Part shown: positions 26,157-34,192 of the stretch, in pieces
Numbering within the stretch: the first letter of the stretch is position 1
Layout of the letters: each line of letters opens with the position of its first letter
From: Cognatiyoonia koreensis
GTDB taxonomy: Bacteria; Pseudomonadota; Alphaproteobacteria; Rhodobacterales; Rhodobacteraceae
Length of the DNA stretch: 64,000 bases
Assembly (NCBI RefSeq): GCF_900109295.1
Contig: NZ_FOIZ01000002.1
Location: forward strand, 806,001 to 870,000
Reading direction: 5' to 3'
The notes under the pieces: model-generated
Databases searched by the model: none
Seen by the model: the letters and a program-made list of their open reading frames with translations, nothing else
What the model was told of the DNA's origin: nothing
Program-made: the position numbers and the translations under genes

Positions 26157-27038
26157 ATGAGCGCTGATTTATACTGTGAGTTTTTTGGCTTTTCAGAGAG
26201 GCCATTCACGCTGTCACCCGACCCGGACATGCTGTTCTGGACGCGGGACCACAAACGCGCCTATTCGATACTGGAATATGGTCTGATGACGCGCGCGCCG
26301 TTGACAGTTGTGACGGGCGAGGTTGGCACCGGTAAGACCACCCTTGTCCAAGCGTTGCTACGCAGCATTGAAGACGACGTTGTCATTGGCCTTATCTCTA
26401 ACGCGCAGGGCGGGCGGGACGATTTATTGCGCTGGGTGTTGAATGCGCTTGATCTCGCGCCGACAGCACAGCAGACTTACGTCGAGCTTTTTCAGCAATT
26501 TCAAGACTTTGTTATAAATTCATACGCGGAAGGAAAGCGGGTCATCCTGATCTTTGACGAAGCCCAGAACCTTGGGGCAGAGACGCTTGAAGAGCTTCGG
26601 ATGCTGACCAATATCAATTCTGGGAAGGATGAGCTGTTGCAGCTGATCCTGGTCGGGCAGCCCGAATTGCGCACCATCATTATGCAGCCCGAGCTTAGTC
26701 AGTTTGCCCAGCGTGTTACGTCAACGTATCACCTTAATCCGCTCGATCGAAAGACGACGCACGCCTATATTCAACACCGGCTTAAGGCTGTCGGTGGGAC
26801 AGGCGATGAGATTTCGCGCGATGCGATCGACATGATCTGCGACAAGTCATCTGGGATTCCGCGGGTCATCAACAAGATCTGTGATCTGGCGCTGGTTTAT
26901 GCATCAGGAGAAGAGCACAAAGTTGTCTCGGTGGAGACCATTTCCGAGCTTGTTCGGGATGGTGTCATTATGCAGACGTTCACCGGCCCGCTAATCTTGT
27001 TCAAGCATGCTCAGGACACAGGAAAGGCTGCGGAATGA
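26157..27038 (+). CDS. Secretion-type AAA ATPase of PEP-CTERM/exosortase EPS locus
   Basis: A 293-residue ATPase. It begins CEFFGFSERPFTLSPDPDML, the hallmark of the ExeA/GspA-like ATPases of PEP-CTERM loci. Walker A is GEVGTGKTT (residues 54-62) and Walker B is VILIFDEAQNLG (about 125-136), followed by a sensor region (ILVGQPELRTII) and a C-terminal helical part (SSGIPRVINKICDLALVYAS). It is cytoplasmic and likely powers or regulates polysaccharide assembly together with the chain-length protein, whose start overlaps its stop (ATGA). GGGA lies 6 bases before the ATG. Confidence 0.92.
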   Translation: MSADLYCEFFGFSERPFTLSPDPDMLFWTRDHKRAYSILEYGLMTRAPLTVVTGEVGTGKTTLVQALLRSIEDDVVIGLISNAQGGRDDLLRWVLNALDLAPTAQQTYVELFQQFQDFVINSYAEGKRVILIFDEAQNLGAETLEELRMLTNINSGKDELLQLILVGQPELRTIIMQPELSQFAQRVTSTYHLNPLDRKTTHAYIQHRLKAVGGTGDEISRDAIDMICDKSSGIPRVINKICDLALVYASGEEHKVVSVETISELVRDGVIMQTFTGPLILFKHAQDTGKAAE

Positions 27039-28594
27039 ATCTCGATTTTCGGTTTTACTGGAAACTTTTCCTGCGCAGGTTCCCAGTGATGGCGGCGCTG
27101 TTCATTTTGTGTGCCGGTTTGGGTGTTTTTACAGCGATCAGGCTGCCTGAAACCTACCAAAGCACGGCCCGTCTTGTTGTCGATGAACCGCAGATTCCAG
27201 AGTGGATGGTCTCGACCACCGTGGAGACGGGGACAATCGAGGAACTGGACATCATTCAACAACGCCTGATGACCAGAGCGAATCTGATCGATATCGCCAA
27301 CCGTTTTAAGGTTTATCCGGAAATGCGAACGATCAACCCGGACCAGATCGTTGCTCGCATGAACGAGGACACGCGGATCAACCGGACCGCCGGACGCGAC
27401 AGGGCTACCCTTTTGACAATTTCGTTTTCCGCCGGTGATCCACAGACCTCGGCGAACGTGGTGAATGAGTATGTCACGCTGGTTCTGGAGGCGAACACTG
27501 ATTTCCGGATGAGCCGCGCCGATGACACCCTCGAATTCTTCGAGGAAGAGGTCGACCGGCTGGCGCGTGAACTCGATCTTCAGAGTATTCGCATTGCAGA
27601 ATTCAAGAGTGAGAACTCTGGCGCTTTGCCCGAAAACCAAACCTATCGGCTGGGCCGTCAGTCCTTGTTGCAGGAACGCCTGTCGCAGTTGGAGCGCGAC
27701 CTGCGATCCACCCAATCACAGCGCGAGGATATCGAGCGGATTTTTCAGGCAACAGGAAGTATCGGAAACCGCATGGGTGGTCAGCGAACGACACCCGAAG
27801 AGCAGCAGTTGATTGTAGCACGCGCGGATCTGGAGCTAGCGCTGTCTACCTATACCGCGCAAAACCCGCGCGTTATCCGGCTGCAATCTGCTGTGGATCG
27901 CTTGGAGTCTATCGTTGCCGCCCAGAAGGCAAGTGTTCAGACGAACGAAGACGGTGGCACGCAGTTGCTGACAGCAGAAGAAGCGATATTTACTGCGACG
28001 ATTTCGGAGATGGACAACCGGATCGAAACGACCACGGCAGAGATTGAACGCACACGCCAAGAGCTCGAAGACCTCCAGGACTCGATTATCGCCAGTTCGG
28101 CCAATGGCATTCAACTGAATGCACTGGAGCGCGACTACGAGATCCTTCAGACCCGCTATAATGCGGCAGTCGCAAACCTGAACGAGGCGCAGGTCAGTGA
28201 ACGGATCGAGACAACAGGGCAGGGCCGCCGGATCACCGTGATCGAAAGCGCGGTTCCGCCAAGTTCGCCCTCTGGGCCAAGCCGTCCGCGTATTGCGATG
28301 ATGGGTGCCATGGTGGGAATGGCGCTGGCCGGCGGCTTTTTCGTCTTGCTTGAGTTGTTGAACAGAACTGTGCGCCGTCCAGCAGAGCTTGTGAGCAAGT
28401 TCGGGGTCACGCCGATTGCAACCATTCCGTATATGGAAAGTCGTAGCCGACGCATAGCGCGAAGGACGACACTTGTCGGAGTGAGCCTTGCTGTGCTTAT
28501 CGGAGGTCCGTTGGCGCTTTGGTATATCGACACGAATTACATGCCACTGGATTTGATCGTACGGGCTGTTCTCGCGCGACTGAATATCGGGTAA
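27035..28594 (+). CDS. Polysaccharide chain-length determinant (Wzz/GNVR family, PEP-CTERM type)
   Basis: A 519-residue inner-membrane protein. It has an N-terminal cytoplasmic tip and a transmembrane helix near 20-38 (MAALFILCAGLGVFTAIRLP). A Wzz domain follows (YQSTARLVVDEPQIPEWMV), then a long periplasmic coiled coil (about 160-390). The C-terminal GNVR-like region leads into a second helix and a short tail near residues 415-500 (MGAMVGMALAGGFFVLLELL, GVSLAVLIGGPLALWYI). It controls polymer length and partners with the CpsD-like kinase encoded 14 bases downstream. The family is the PEP-CTERM-locus chain-length subfamily. The start overlaps the ATPase stop by 4 bases. Confidence 0.92.
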   Translation: MNLDFRFYWKLFLRRFPVMAALFILCAGLGVFTAIRLPETYQSTARLVVDEPQIPEWMVSTTVETGTIEELDIIQQRLMTRANLIDIANRFKVYPEMRTINPDQIVARMNEDTRINRTAGRDRATLLTISFSAGDPQTSANVVNEYVTLVLEANTDFRMSRADDTLEFFEEEVDRLARELDLQSIRIAEFKSENSGALPENQTYRLGRQSLLQERLSQLERDLRSTQSQREDIERIFQATGSIGNRMGGQRTTPEEQQLIVARADLELALSTYTAQNPRVIRLQSAVDRLESIVAAQKASVQTNEDGGTQLLTAEEAIFTATISEMDNRIETTTAEIERTRQELEDLQDSIIASSANGIQLNALERDYEILQTRYNAAVANLNEAQVSERIETTGQGRRITVIESAVPPSSPSGPSRPRIAMMGAMVGMALAGGFFVLLELLNRTVRRPAELVSKFGVTPIATIPYMESRSRRIARRTTLVGVSLAVLIGGPLALWYIDTNYMPLDLIVRAVLARLNIG

Positions 28595-28608
28595 CGCAGG
28601 AGCGTATC

Positions 28609-29424
28609 ATGGAGAAACTGCAGTCGGCCCTTGAGAAGGCGCGCAAGACCCGGCAAGATCAGGAAGCCCCGTTTGCGCGGGGGGAGCCGATAACAAAGCG
28701 GCCCAAACGGTCTGCGGATGTCGAAGATCTTTGGATGGCGCTGGAGCCATTGGAACTTCATAAGAAGCAGTTGGAAAAACGTCGTCTGGTGACGCGCGAG
28801 GCAAACGCCAAAGCCACGCCGTTTGATATCCTGCGCACCAAGGTTTTGCTTCAGATGCGTCAGAATGGTTGGAAACGGCTGGCCATTACTTCCCCGATGC
28901 CGAGTTCTGGAAAATCGACGACGGCCTGCAACCTTGCGCTGGGTCTGGGCAGGCAAACCGATCTGCGCACGATGCTTCTGGATCTTGATTTGCGTCATCC
29001 ATCTGTCGGTGATTTTCTAGGCAAAGTGCCGGACCACGGGATTGGTGAAGTCCTGAGTGGTGATGTGGCATTCGCCGAACAGGCCATGCGATACGGGCCC
29101 AATGTCGGGTTTTCTATGGCGAAGAAGCCGGATATCGATCCGGCGCGATTGCTTTTGGCTGAAGAGACGGCGCTCGCAATCGACCGTATTGAGGCGGACT
29201 ATCGGCCGGACGTCATGATTTTCGATCTGCCATCGATGCTGGTCAACGACGATACCCGTGCGTTCCTGAAGAATGTCGATTGCTGTTTGATTGTCGTGCG
29301 TGCTGACAAGACACGCTATGGCCAGTTTGACGTCAGCGAACGTGAAATTGCGGAACAGACCAATGTGCTAGGTGTGGTTTTGAATGCGTTTTCATACGGA
29401 GATGCGGTCGGTTCGAACACGTAG
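28609..29424 (+). CDS. CpsD/CapB-like tyrosine-kinase-type ATPase (PEP-CTERM EPS locus)
   Basis: A 271-residue P-loop protein. Walker A is SPMPSSGKSTT (about 95-105) and the BY-kinase Walker A' is MLLDLDLRHP (122-131), followed by VMIFDLPSML as a Walker B-like strand. The start at 28609 is chosen because CAGGAG precedes it by 6 bases and an ORF extension upstream runs into the chain-length gene. The N-terminal 60 residues are charged. The C-terminus (LNAFSYGDAVGSNT) lacks the tyrosine cluster that BY-kinases autophosphorylate, so classic phospho-cycling may be absent or use other residues. It probably regulates the chain-length protein. Last gene of this operon, ahead of a shared terminator. 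Confidence 0.9.
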   Translation: MEKLQSALEKARKTRQDQEAPFARGEPITKRPKRSADVEDLWMALEPLELHKKQLEKRRLVTREANAKATPFDILRTKVLLQMRQNGWKRLAITSPMPSSGKSTTACNLALGLGRQTDLRTMLLDLDLRHPSVGDFLGKVPDHGIGEVLSGDVAFAEQAMRYGPNVGFSMAKKPDIDPARLLLAEETALAIDRIEADYRPDVMIFDLPSMLVNDDTRAFLKNVDCCLIVVRADKTRYGQFDVSEREIAEQTNVLGVVLNAFSYGDAVGSNT

Positions 29425-29503
29425 GCTATCGACTCGCAGTAAGCTTCGTGCCGATCTGTTTCGCCGGGTGTACGGTGGAAGTCATGCGGATGAGCGCAAA
29501 GAA

Positions 29504-29534
29504 AAAGGGCGGCCCATTTGCTGGACCGCCCTTT
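29504..29534. terminator. Bidirectional intrinsic terminator between kinase and VPLPA-CTERM genes
   Basis: A perfect 9-bp stem AAAGGGCGG (29504-29512) pairs with CCGCCCTTT (29526-29534). After one mismatch, two further C-G pairs extend the stem into the loop. The A-run before and T-run after the stem give U-tracts in both directions. It sits between two convergent genes, as expected for a shared terminator. Confidence 0.85.
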
Positions 29535-29556
29535 CCAATCTAGATCGGAAAGCTGA

Positions 29557-30225
29557 TTAAGACTTCCGGCGACGACGCATCGCTGCAAGACCACCCATAC
29601 CAGCCAGCAGAAGCAGGCCGCTTGCAGGAATTGGAACTGCAGAAATGTCTACACGCACGATGATATCGTCGTGGTTGTCGTCTTTGTTGTTACCATCATC
29701 ATCCAGCGCAAGGAAAAACACGCTCAGATTGCTAAGAGAGGCAGCGTCAGCAAACACGCCGAACTCGTGGTCAACAGCACTAAAGACACTCGAGGCTGCG
29801 TCTCCCACGCGGAAGGTCAAAAGCGAAGCAATATCAACGCCAGACCCAAGGACCGTGGTGAACGAATTCAGGCCAAGACCACCATCCAGCAAGTCTGTTG
29901 TCATATTGGCGACGGCTTGTCCGGCACCTCCGGAACCGATGCTTTCGGCGATAATGTCAGATCCATTAAACACCAACGTATTGTCGAAGCTGCTTTCGGC
30001 CCCCACCAACGTGAATGTTACACGACGTTCCTGATTGAGAATAATGCTGAGATTGCCGGAGAATAGATCCGTGGCACCTGCGCCTTGAAGTTCAGTCACA
30101 AAGTCCTGACCTGCGGGTGAACCTGGTGCAAGTCCCAGAGTAGTGTCGGCCGTTAGTGTCGCAGCAGACGCTGCAGTTCCCAACGTGGCCAGAGCGACCG
30201 CGGCAGCAGTCAAATACGTTTTCAT
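29557..30225 (-). CDS. VPLPA-CTERM sorting-signal protein (probable exosortase XrtD substrate)
   Basis: A 222-residue secreted protein. The signal peptide is MKTYLTAAAVALATLGTAAS with cleavage near AASAA. A Ser/Gly/Asp-rich beta-type domain follows (LNQERRVTFTLVGAESSFDN, ALDDDGNNKDDNHDDIIVRV). The tail has the tripartite sorting signal: VPIPASG, a hydrophobic helix (LLLLAGMGGLAAM) and a basic end (RRRRKS). This is the VPLPA-CTERM form recognised by XrtD-type exosortases in Rhodobacterales, and such an exosortase is encoded at 37036-38634. The Asp-rich stretch before the signal (about 172-185) could bind calcium. It is the only VPLPA-CTERM protein I see in the window. AGGGG lies upstream of the ATG. 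Confidence 0.92.
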   Translation of the reverse strand: MKTYLTAAAVALATLGTAASAATLTADTTLGLAPGSPAGQDFVTELQGAGATDLFSGNLSIILNQERRVTFTLVGAESSFDNTLVFNGSDIIAESIGSGGAGQAVANMTTDLLDGGLGLNSFTTVLGSGVDIASLLTFRVGDAASSVFSAVDHEFGVFADAASLSNLSVFFLALDDDGNNKDDNHDDIIVRVDISAVPIPASGLLLLAGMGGLAAMRRRRKS

Positions 30226-30641
30226 TTTATGTACCCCTGAAGTGTGAGACTAATTATTAATAGCTTATTAACACATACCAGTCGCAAAATGCTTTGTAAA
30301 CGATTCGGAAATTAAATCGTTTTCCTTTAAATACAGTAACTTAAAGAACTTAAACGGTCTTCTTCGGTGGTCTTGATCACCTGATTGCGGGTCGAGAATG
30401 ACAAGAATCGGCGAAGTTTCGCCTTATTTCTGGCGAAATTCGGCTTAGCGGGCCACGCTCGGCGATTTCTTGCACGCCACACGGCCAAGGCATTTTAATT
30501 ATTTGATAATAAAGCTGTTTTCGATGTCGCCGTCACATTCAAGTGCGGTCGTGACCAGCGTCGCTGCTAAACAGTTTGAATCCCCCCCAAGACGGCGGAA
30601 AATGGCCGAACCGCCCCTTGCGCAACCCACAATCGGGCCGG
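30226..30641. other. Intergenic region upstream of the VPLPA-CTERM gene
   Basis: 416 bases with no supportable gene. The half nearest the VPLPA gene is very AT-rich (30245-30345) and should hold its promoter. A perfect 14-bp palindrome GGCGAAGTTTCGCC at 30410-30423 is followed by a partial copy (TGGCGAAATTCGGC) at 30431-30444, 21 bases on. These paired sites could bind a regulator. The right-hand 150 bases show no clear structure; no terminator is obvious for the neighbouring gene at 30642. Confidence 0.4.
30298..30322. promoter_or_regulatory. Perfect inverted repeat upstream of the VPLPA-CTERM gene
   Basis: AAACGATT (30298-30305) and AATCGTTT (30315-30322) are perfect 8-bp arms around a 9-base spacer, centred about 85 bases before the ATG of the VPLPA-CTERM gene. 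A possible promoter (TTTACA, 17 bases, TATGTG, read leftward) starts inside the left arm. This is the arrangement of an operator overlapping or adjacent to -35. No T-run follows, so it is not a terminator. Confidence 0.45.
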
Positions 30642-31949
30642 TCAGTGTCCGCTTGAATGTACGGCAAGTTGGTCAATCCGCTCCTCAATCAGCCGCAACA
30701 TGGCCTGGTATGCCGCACTCTCGATCGTGCCATAGGTCTGGAGGAATTCGTCTTCGGGCATAAGGCCGGGAATGCCGTCAAAGTCGATGATATAGCCGCT
30801 CTCGCTTGCCAATGACGCGATAGCCGTACCCCACTGCTCCCGGGACAGGCTCATAAAGTGATCCGTAAGCCGGATGCCAGACAGATTGGCGGCAATGTCT
30901 GTGAAATCGAACCCACCTGCACCGGATACCGTATCATGCAGTTCTTTGAATTCCCCGATCGAGAACGAAACCCCGCGGTTTGCTGCCGCCCGGAGTGCCG
31001 CCGACGCAATGAAGTGTCGCCGACTATCGATCCGGTCATTGAGGGTGACTTCGGTGCAATCTGCCGACCATTCTTGATCAGGACCTGTCGTTGTGATGGC
31101 AAGGCGTCCGACAAGTGCGCCGAAATCGCGGGGGCCGCAGGCGCGAGTCAGTGCGAAGACAGCCGCCGTGTAGGCATTGGCAAGGCCGTCATCGTTTTTG
31201 TTTTCAAAGGCGTCCTGCATGGCAAATTGCAGGTAGGGGCTGAAGCTGCCGGCAAGTGGCAGAAGCCCGTCATCCATCGCCGTGCGAAGCCTTGCGTAGG
31301 CGGCGTCGATCTGTTCCGGCGGCGGAAATTCTTCCCCGCGGATCGACCCGAAGATGTTGCGGACAAGTCCGTTATCACCCATTTCGGACAGCGTGACAGA
31401 GAATGCGATTTCGGTCCCGTCGATCTGCATTGCTGAGGCCACGCTGGTAAGTGTATCGCCCACGCCATCCCCAAAGTAGAGATTGGCCGCCGTTTCCGCG
31501 ACCCCCAATGCTAGCCTCGGAGGGATGCTCCACCCACCCAACGTGACGTCTTCTAATGCAAGCGCGCCGTCGAATTCTGGGATTGTCCCGGACGCGTTGA
31601 TCCACTTCTGCCCACCCGGCCACGAAACGGGCACTGAGGCGCGCCCGACCAACATATCCCCCTCAAGATTCACATCTCCACGAAAACCGGGCAAGAGGCG
31701 CGCACCCAACCGGACAGCTGAATTGAGCTGTGGGATTGTCGTAATGACTGGGACGCTATCATCCGTTTCCACACTTGTCGCCAGACGCAGGTCCTGAACC
31801 AGCTTGCGGGCGGCGACAACGTCATCGGGGGCAGGAGGTGGCCCTGCTGCGACAAGAGGTGCATCCTCGATGACAAGGAATATGGCCAATGCGGCGAGAG
31901 CGACAAGTGCGATGGTCAGCCTCCACAATATGCCAAAAATCCGGCGCAT
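30642..31949 (-). CDS. Membrane-anchored protein of unknown function in the exosortase locus
   Basis: A 435-residue protein with one N-terminal transmembrane anchor (RLTIALVALAALAIFLVIED, about residues 10-29) and a large periplasmic part. I do not assign it to a named family. Notable stretches are RHFIASAALRAAANRGVSFS with IGEFKELHDT (about residues 312-345, preceding a GGFDFTDIAANLSGIRLTDH segment) and two Cys (RACGP and SADCTE) that could form a disulphide. It stands alone on the minus strand, convergent or separated from neighbours, but inside the EPS/exosortase region, so an envelope role is likely. The C-terminus is a helix with acidic and basic residues (MLRLIEERIDQLAVHSSGH). Confidence 0.7.
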   Translation of the reverse strand: MRRIFGILWRLTIALVALAALAIFLVIEDAPLVAAGPPPAPDDVVAARKLVQDLRLATSVETDDSVPVITTIPQLNSAVRLGARLLPGFRGDVNLEGDMLVGRASVPVSWPGGQKWINASGTIPEFDGALALEDVTLGGWSIPPRLALGVAETAANLYFGDGVGDTLTSVASAMQIDGTEIAFSVTLSEMGDNGLVRNIFGSIRGEEFPPPEQIDAAYARLRTAMDDGLLPLAGSFSPYLQFAMQDAFENKNDDGLANAYTAAVFALTRACGPRDFGALVGRLAITTTGPDQEWSADCTEVTLNDRIDSRRHFIASAALRAAANRGVSFSIGEFKELHDTVSGAGGFDFTDIAANLSGIRLTDHFMSLSREQWGTAIASLASESGYIIDFDGIPGLMPEDEFLQTYGTIESAAYQAMLRLIEERIDQLAVHSSGH

Positions 31950-32061
31950 TCATCTCTCCGACCTGGTCCGAAGCGATGCGATGGTCAGCATCGGGCCTAT
32001 TCTCAACCGTACTACACTGTCATGACCGATCCGCTGCATCATGACAACGGTCTGCTGGTAA

Positions 32062-32310
32062 GGGGGCGATCTGTCTTTGTCATTGGTTTACCGTTTGACC
32101 GTCGCCGCAAGCTTCAAACTGGTGACGGCTGCACTGGAGATCTTCAAACGGTGGGCTGACGATCGGAAGGTTGACTGGGTTGATCTTGGACATACGCCGA
32201 TGACCCACGAGCTTTACCGCGACGAAATCCATCCCAATGCCCAAGGCGCGGACAGGATAGCGGGCGTCTTAGCGGATGTGCTCGGCCCGCGTTTGCAGAG
32301 TTGCCAGTAG
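32062..32310 (+). pseudogene. Remnant of an SGNH/GDSL hydrolase (C-terminal end only)
   Basis: An open stretch of about 80 codons encodes ALEIFKRWADDRKVDWVDLG and DEIHPNAQGADRIAGVLADV. The DxxHPN block is the C-terminal catalytic Asp-His motif of SGNH hydrolases. The GDS nucleophile block and the rest of the domain are missing, and stops in all frames lie just upstream (TAA at 32059 in this frame). An adjacent frame upstream encodes VFVIGLP, which might be another piece after a frameshift. It is therefore a decayed acyl-esterase gene, beside two intact SGNH-containing genes on the opposite strand. It ends 4 bases from the acyltransferase gene. Confidence 0.6.
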
Positions 32311-32314
32311 CGGC

Positions 32315-34171
32315 TTAGGTGTCCGGGAAGATGCGGCGCAGGATATGGAGCGCTCCGCTGGGCGTTAGATGTCCCGCGTCCCATGCAATGGGTTCGAAAA
32401 CACCGGCGTCTGTTGTTATAACGGCATCGCAATAGCCATCGTTATCGCAGATGTGCGGCAGGATCGGGACGAATGTCACGCCGTGCCGTGCGGCGATGGT
32501 GCGCAAGACGTCATCAGCCGCAAGCACATCTCCGATATCCGCCTTGATCCTGTGATCCTGTGTCAGGGCCAGATCCAGCGAGATCAGCCTTTTGGGCAAG
32601 GTTGGCGAGAATTGTGGCGTTCCACCAATGATAGTGATGTTGGTGATACCGGCCTCTTGCAGCCGTTGCACTGTTGCGTTGAGGTTGTCGAGGTATTTGT
32701 CAAAGCCCCACCAAATACCATTCAGCACGACATGCGGGTTTTCGAGTTCGGCAATCACGGCAAAGGTCGCATCGTTGATTGCTTTGCAATTGGGCCGTTC
32801 TGGCATGTCGACTCCAAGAAGTGGCGGACAGGCCGAAGCTGTGCGCTGACCAACCTCTGGGTCGTTGAGGCGCCAGCCGCTCGTGAGGGCGGCGGCATAG
32901 CTGTCACCCCAGATCACCGTTTCACCCGTACCCAGGCAGCCATCATCGAACTGGGTATAGTCAAGTTCAGGCATCATGAAGCAACGGCCCTTGCGATAGG
33001 CCGCATCGCGGTCAAAGCTCTCCCATTTCAGGATATCTTGCTGTGCCGCAGTCAGCCGTTCGGGGAACCCGTCTTGGGATCGAACGAACCAGCCCGTTCC
33101 ACTGAAAGCGAGTATGCCGACAAGGCTGGCCGCGAAGATCTGGTTTCGCCGGGGCAGCACCGACGCGGATCCTTTGCGGAACGGCTGTTCAATGTAGCGC
33201 CAGCTGAGCCAAGCAAGTAGTAGCGAGACGACACCAAGGCCGAGCAGTGTCGGCGTGCCGGATTGGTCATAAGACCTGATCCGGGCGAATGCGAACAGCG
33301 GCTGGTGCCACAAATATGCGCTGTAGCTGACCAGACCAATGCCAACGAACCCTTTTGTACTAAGCAGTTTGGAAACCCAAGTTGTTCGGTCGGAATACAG
33401 GATGATCAGGACTGTTCCGCCCACCGGAGCCAACGCATAAAGGCTGGGGAATGGTGTGAATTTGTCGAACGCGAAAATCGCATAAATGATACCCGCAAGC
33501 CCCATCGCAGCCAGCAGGTTGTTACTTTTGACGCCGTGTCTGGAAATGATGAAGGCCGCGATTGATCCCGCCAGCAATTCCCATGCCCGCGTCGGCGCAA
33601 GGTAGAAATTGGCCGATGGGTAATTGCGCCACCCCCATTCGGACAAGGCTAGGCTGATCGTTGCTATGACACAAATGCTCCAGAAGACTGGGTTGCGTCC
33701 GAACCGCCATAGCAGCAAAAGATAGATCGGAAAGAGGACGTAATACTGTTCTTCGACGGCGAGGCTCCACGTGTGCAGAAGCGGCTTTTCCTCGGCTGCG
33801 GCAGCGAAATAGCCTTCCTGCCGCCAGAAGATGATGTTCGAGATGAAGACACTGACTGCCATCAAACTGACGCCGAAACTGTAGATTTCGTTTGGGAGCA
33901 TCCACGCCCAGGCGAATGGCAAACAGCACAGCATGACGAAAAACAGAGCCGGCAGAATTCGGCGGGCGCGGCGTTCATAAAAGCGCAGAATACTGAATTC
34001 GCCGCGTTCCAGTTCATCTATCAGGATGGTCGTGATGAGGTAGCCGGAGATCACGAAAAAGACGTCGACCCCGACAAACCCACCGCCGAAAAGCTCTAGT
34101 CCGGCATGAAACAGGATCACCGGCACGACTGCGACTGCCCTCAAGCCGTCGATTTCCGAGCGGTACTTCAT
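32315..34171 (-). CDS. Acyltransferase-3 / SGNH fusion (OafA-like polysaccharide O-acetyltransferase)
   Basis: A 618-residue inner-membrane enzyme. The N-terminal acyltransferase-3 domain (about 1-350, ten or so helices) starts with the signature YRSEIDGLRAVAVVPVILFH and has GVDVFFVISGYLITTIL and HTWSLAVEEQYYVLFP. The C-terminal periplasmic SGNH domain (about 385-618) has VIWGDSYAAAL (GDS nucleophile) and DAGHLTPSGA (Asp-His). This two-domain form O-acetylates surface polysaccharides. It is the last gene of the leftward MBOAT - SGNH - OafA group (22 bases after the SGNH gene), so it probably decorates the EPS made here. Confidence 0.93.
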   Translation of the reverse strand: MKYRSEIDGLRAVAVVPVILFHAGLELFGGGFVGVDVFFVISGYLITTILIDELERGEFSILRFYERRARRILPALFFVMLCCLPFAWAWMLPNEIYSFGVSLMAVSVFISNIIFWRQEGYFAAAAEEKPLLHTWSLAVEEQYYVLFPIYLLLLWRFGRNPVFWSICVIATISLALSEWGWRNYPSANFYLAPTRAWELLAGSIAAFIISRHGVKSNNLLAAMGLAGIIYAIFAFDKFTPFPSLYALAPVGGTVLIILYSDRTTWVSKLLSTKGFVGIGLVSYSAYLWHQPLFAFARIRSYDQSGTPTLLGLGVVSLLLAWLSWRYIEQPFRKGSASVLPRRNQIFAASLVGILAFSGTGWFVRSQDGFPERLTAAQQDILKWESFDRDAAYRKGRCFMMPELDYTQFDDGCLGTGETVIWGDSYAAALTSGWRLNDPEVGQRTASACPPLLGVDMPERPNCKAINDATFAVIAELENPHVVLNGIWWGFDKYLDNLNATVQRLQEAGITNITIIGGTPQFSPTLPKRLISLDLALTQDHRIKADIGDVLAADDVLRTIAARHGVTFVPILPHICDNDGYCDAVITTDAGVFEPIAWDAGHLTPSGALHILRRIFPDT

Positions 34172-34192
34172 GACAGCGCGATCCTTTTCATG

